From: Paracoccaceae bacterium
GTDB lineage: Bacteria; Pseudomonadota; Alphaproteobacteria; Rhodobacterales; Rhodobacteraceae
Assembly (NCBI GenBank): GCA_018222665.1
Contig: JAAEZW010000070.1
Coordinates: 1-8,037, forward strand
Direction: 5' to 3'
Length of the DNA: 8,037 nucleotides
The notes under the pieces are model-generated. The model did not search any database. It was not told where the DNA came from and worked only from the letters and a program-made list of their open reading frames with translations. Shown here piece after piece: positions 6,968-8,037 of the stretch. Both the position numbers and the translations under genes were made by a program. Numbering within the stretch: the stretch's first letter is position 1; every line of letters begins with the position of its first letter.

Positions 6968-7159
6968 TTAGAACCGGAGCGAGTCTAGGTAAGCACGTGT
7001 GTGCACAGTGTCCTGCATGACGGATGACGACAAATCAGGCTCCTGCGCTTGTGCGGTTGTTGCTGATGTTGCCATTGCGACCGCGGCAAGCGGTGCGCCG
7101 GTTCCAGCCAGCTTTAGAAAATCCCGCCGAGATTTCTCGAGCTCGGTTTTCTGTGTCAT
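6968..7159 (-). CDS. Formate dehydrogenase region Tat-signal peptide protein
   Basis: This 63-residue protein is almost entirely a twin-arginine signal: SRRDFLKLAGTG (about residues 10-21) matches the S-R-R-x-F-L-K consensus. A hydrophobic alanine-rich stretch follows, then ATTAQAQ as a likely cleavage site near residue 39. Only about 24 residues would remain, ending HTRAYLDSLRF. It matches, from memory, the small formate dehydrogenase region TAT target family (TIGR02811), which sits beside this enzyme in many proteobacteria and has no established function. GAGGAGGA eight or so bases upstream supports ATG at 7159. It lies between the chaperone and alpha genes. It may be a small subunit or an assembly factor; if the signal is uncleaved it could act as a membrane anchor. 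All three are inference. Confidence 0.9.
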   Translation of the reverse strand: MTQKTELEKSRRDFLKLAGTGAPLAAVAMATSATTAQAQEPDLSSSVMQDTVHTRAYLDSLRF

Positions 7160-7184
7160 GAGAGTCCTCCTCTCTTGCGGTTAA

Positions 7185-7200
7185 GATGGCCGAGGCCATC
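7185..7200 (-). other. Hairpin between chaperone and Tat-peptide genes
   Basis: GATGGC (7185-7190) and GCCATC (7195-7200) form a perfect six-pair stem with a CTCG loop on the minus strand, shortly after the chaperone stop codon. Only two T residues follow, so it is not an intrinsic terminator. It may be a processing or stability site separating the low-need chaperone message from the enzyme message, which is inference. Confidence 0.4.
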
Positions 7201-7212
7201 GGGATTTGCGGA

Positions 7213-7818
7213 TTACTCCGCGCTCATTCGGAAAGCTTCGGCTTCGATCTCCATGAACAATCGGCCCAATGTGCCGACGCTTGCATAGAAAACAGAGGCT
7301 TTGGCGCCTTCCAAATCCGTGAAAAAGTGTTTTGCCCATGGATTGATGTGGGTGTTAAAGAATGCTTTTTGTGTGTTCAAATCCTTGGCATCGCCAAAGC
7401 GACCCACGATCATGGCACCCATCATTTCCATAAGGCTTGCGATGTTGTCTTCTGGTTCATAAACGTTTTCAGCACGCGACAACCCCAAATTGATCATGTC
7501 GCGGCGCAGTTTGGCCAAGGGCTTTTCATTTAAGAAGCCCGTTAAATAGTAACTGGCATAAGGCAATAATTCACCACGGCCCAAGCCGATGAACAATTTG
7601 TTGAATTCCTTATCAACTGATTTTGGTTTCGACACTCTGGCAACCCGCGCCAACATGGTCACGGCTTTGCCAATTTCACTGTCGTCCCCAGTCAGACCCG
7701 CAACCTGCGACAGCAGCATGTCGTCGGCTGGACGTGCCAATAACAATCCCAAGAAATTGTATAAATCAGCGCGTTGCTTGTCTTCGGGTGCGATTGCGAT
7801 TTCTTCCATGACACTCAT
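7213..7818 (-). CDS. TorD/DmsD-family molybdoenzyme maturation chaperone
   Basis: This 201-residue cytoplasmic protein belongs to the all-helical redox-enzyme maturation chaperones. They bind the Tat signal of a molybdoenzyme and hold back export until the cofactor is inserted; here the client is presumably the alpha subunit. Family marks are the EFNKLFIGLGRGELLPYASY segment (about 67-86), the run to FLNEKPLAKLRRD, and the EPEDNIASLMEMMG motif, with Asn where many relatives have His (EPEDH). Length is normal for the family. Three starts are possible: TTG 7824 (overlapping the preceding stop as TTGA), ATG 7818 and ATG 7809. ATG 7818 is preferred because GGAA lies upstream, but the choice is uncertain by a few residues. 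The preceding gene ends two bases before this ATG, so translation is probably coupled. Confidence 0.9.
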   Translation of the reverse strand: MSVMEEIAIAPEDKQRADLYNFLGLLLARPADDMLLSQVAGLTGDDSEIGKAVTMLARVARVSKPKSVDKEFNKLFIGLGRGELLPYASYYLTGFLNEKPLAKLRRDMINLGLSRAENVYEPEDNIASLMEMMGAMIVGRFGDAKDLNTQKAFFNTHINPWAKHFFTDLEGAKASVFYASVGTLGRLFMEIEAEAFRMSAE

Positions 7819-7820
7819 TT

Positions 7821-8037
7821 TCAATTTCCGTGGGTTAAGGTTGGTTCAGGGGCCGCATCAGCAAACTGAAACGTCATCTTGCGCAGTTTCGGTGCTGGTT
7901 CGTGATGCAGATCATCCGCGGGATATTCGGGCTGAACATGGACATCGTCTGCGACAACGGCGGGTTCAATTTCTTCTTCGTTCAGTTCGATTTCGGGCGC
8001 ATCGTCCAAGGCTTCAATGGCCTCTTCCTCATCACCC
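7821..8037 (-). CDS. Acidic C-terminal end of a probable DUF3306-type protein (5' end outside window)
   Basis: The frame is open from the window edge to TGA at 7821, giving the last 71 residues of a longer protein. It is strongly acidic (GDEEEAIEAL, ELNEEEIEP) with prolines and alternating valines, so it looks disordered. It then ends with a short basic-hydrophobic stretch, KLRKMTFQF, and a brief tail. A TTG near 8009 is an internal leucine codon, not a start. In Rhodobacterales formate dehydrogenase clusters a DUF3306 protein commonly precedes the TorD-type gene and, from memory, ends with a similar acidic tail and an arginine-rich phenylalanine motif. The assignment is therefore mainly from context. 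The protein's function in formate dehydrogenase assembly is not established. Confidence 0.55.
   Translation of the reverse strand, partial: GDEEEAIEALDDAPEIELNEEEIEPAVVADDVHVQPEYPADDLHHEPAPKLRKMTFQFADAAPEPTLTHGN

Overview
The window looks like chromosomal DNA from a marine alphaproteobacterium, most likely of the Rhodobacterales/Roseobacter group. This is inferred from the gene order (acidic DUF3306-like tail, TorD-type chaperone, short Tat peptide, formate dehydrogenase alpha, beta and gamma), the protein sequences, and a GC content that looks near one half by eye. No species is assigned. Family assignments come from reading motifs, not from database searches.

Layout. Positions 2-436 (+) hold the C-terminal ATPase domain of a sensor histidine kinase that begins outside the window. 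It converges on a gene train that occupies the rest of the window on the minus strand. Read 5' to 3' on that strand, the train is: the acidic C-terminal end of a probable DUF3306-type protein (cut by the window edge), a TorD-family chaperone, a 63-residue Tat-signal peptide of the formate dehydrogenase region, the catalytic alpha subunit, the four-cluster iron-sulfur beta subunit, the cytochrome b gamma subunit, an unlisted 42-residue single-helix membrane protein, and an NtrC-type response regulator. Gaps are 2 to about 100 bases and no minus-strand promoter is evident, so this is probably one operon whose promoter lies beyond base 8037.

How it works together (known from the family, applied here by inference). 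The cytoplasmic chaperone protects the molybdenum- or tungsten-cofactor alpha subunit until it is loaded. Alpha carries a twin-arginine signal and is exported folded, with the signal-less beta subunit alongside. On the periplasmic face alpha oxidises formate to CO2, beta passes electrons through four [4Fe-4S] clusters, and gamma delivers them through haem b to the quinone pool. The response regulator, and perhaps the convergent kinase, probably control the operon.

Most worth a second look: the response regulator keeps its phosphorylation site and ATPase motifs but lacks the sigma54-contacting GAFTGA loop; a 42-residue membrane protein lies between gamma and the regulator; each longer intercistronic gap contains an inverted repeat; and membrane anchoring seems moved from beta to an enlarged gamma subunit. 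No mobile element, CRISPR array, tRNA or rRNA was seen, and no stretch over 300 bases lacks a gene.
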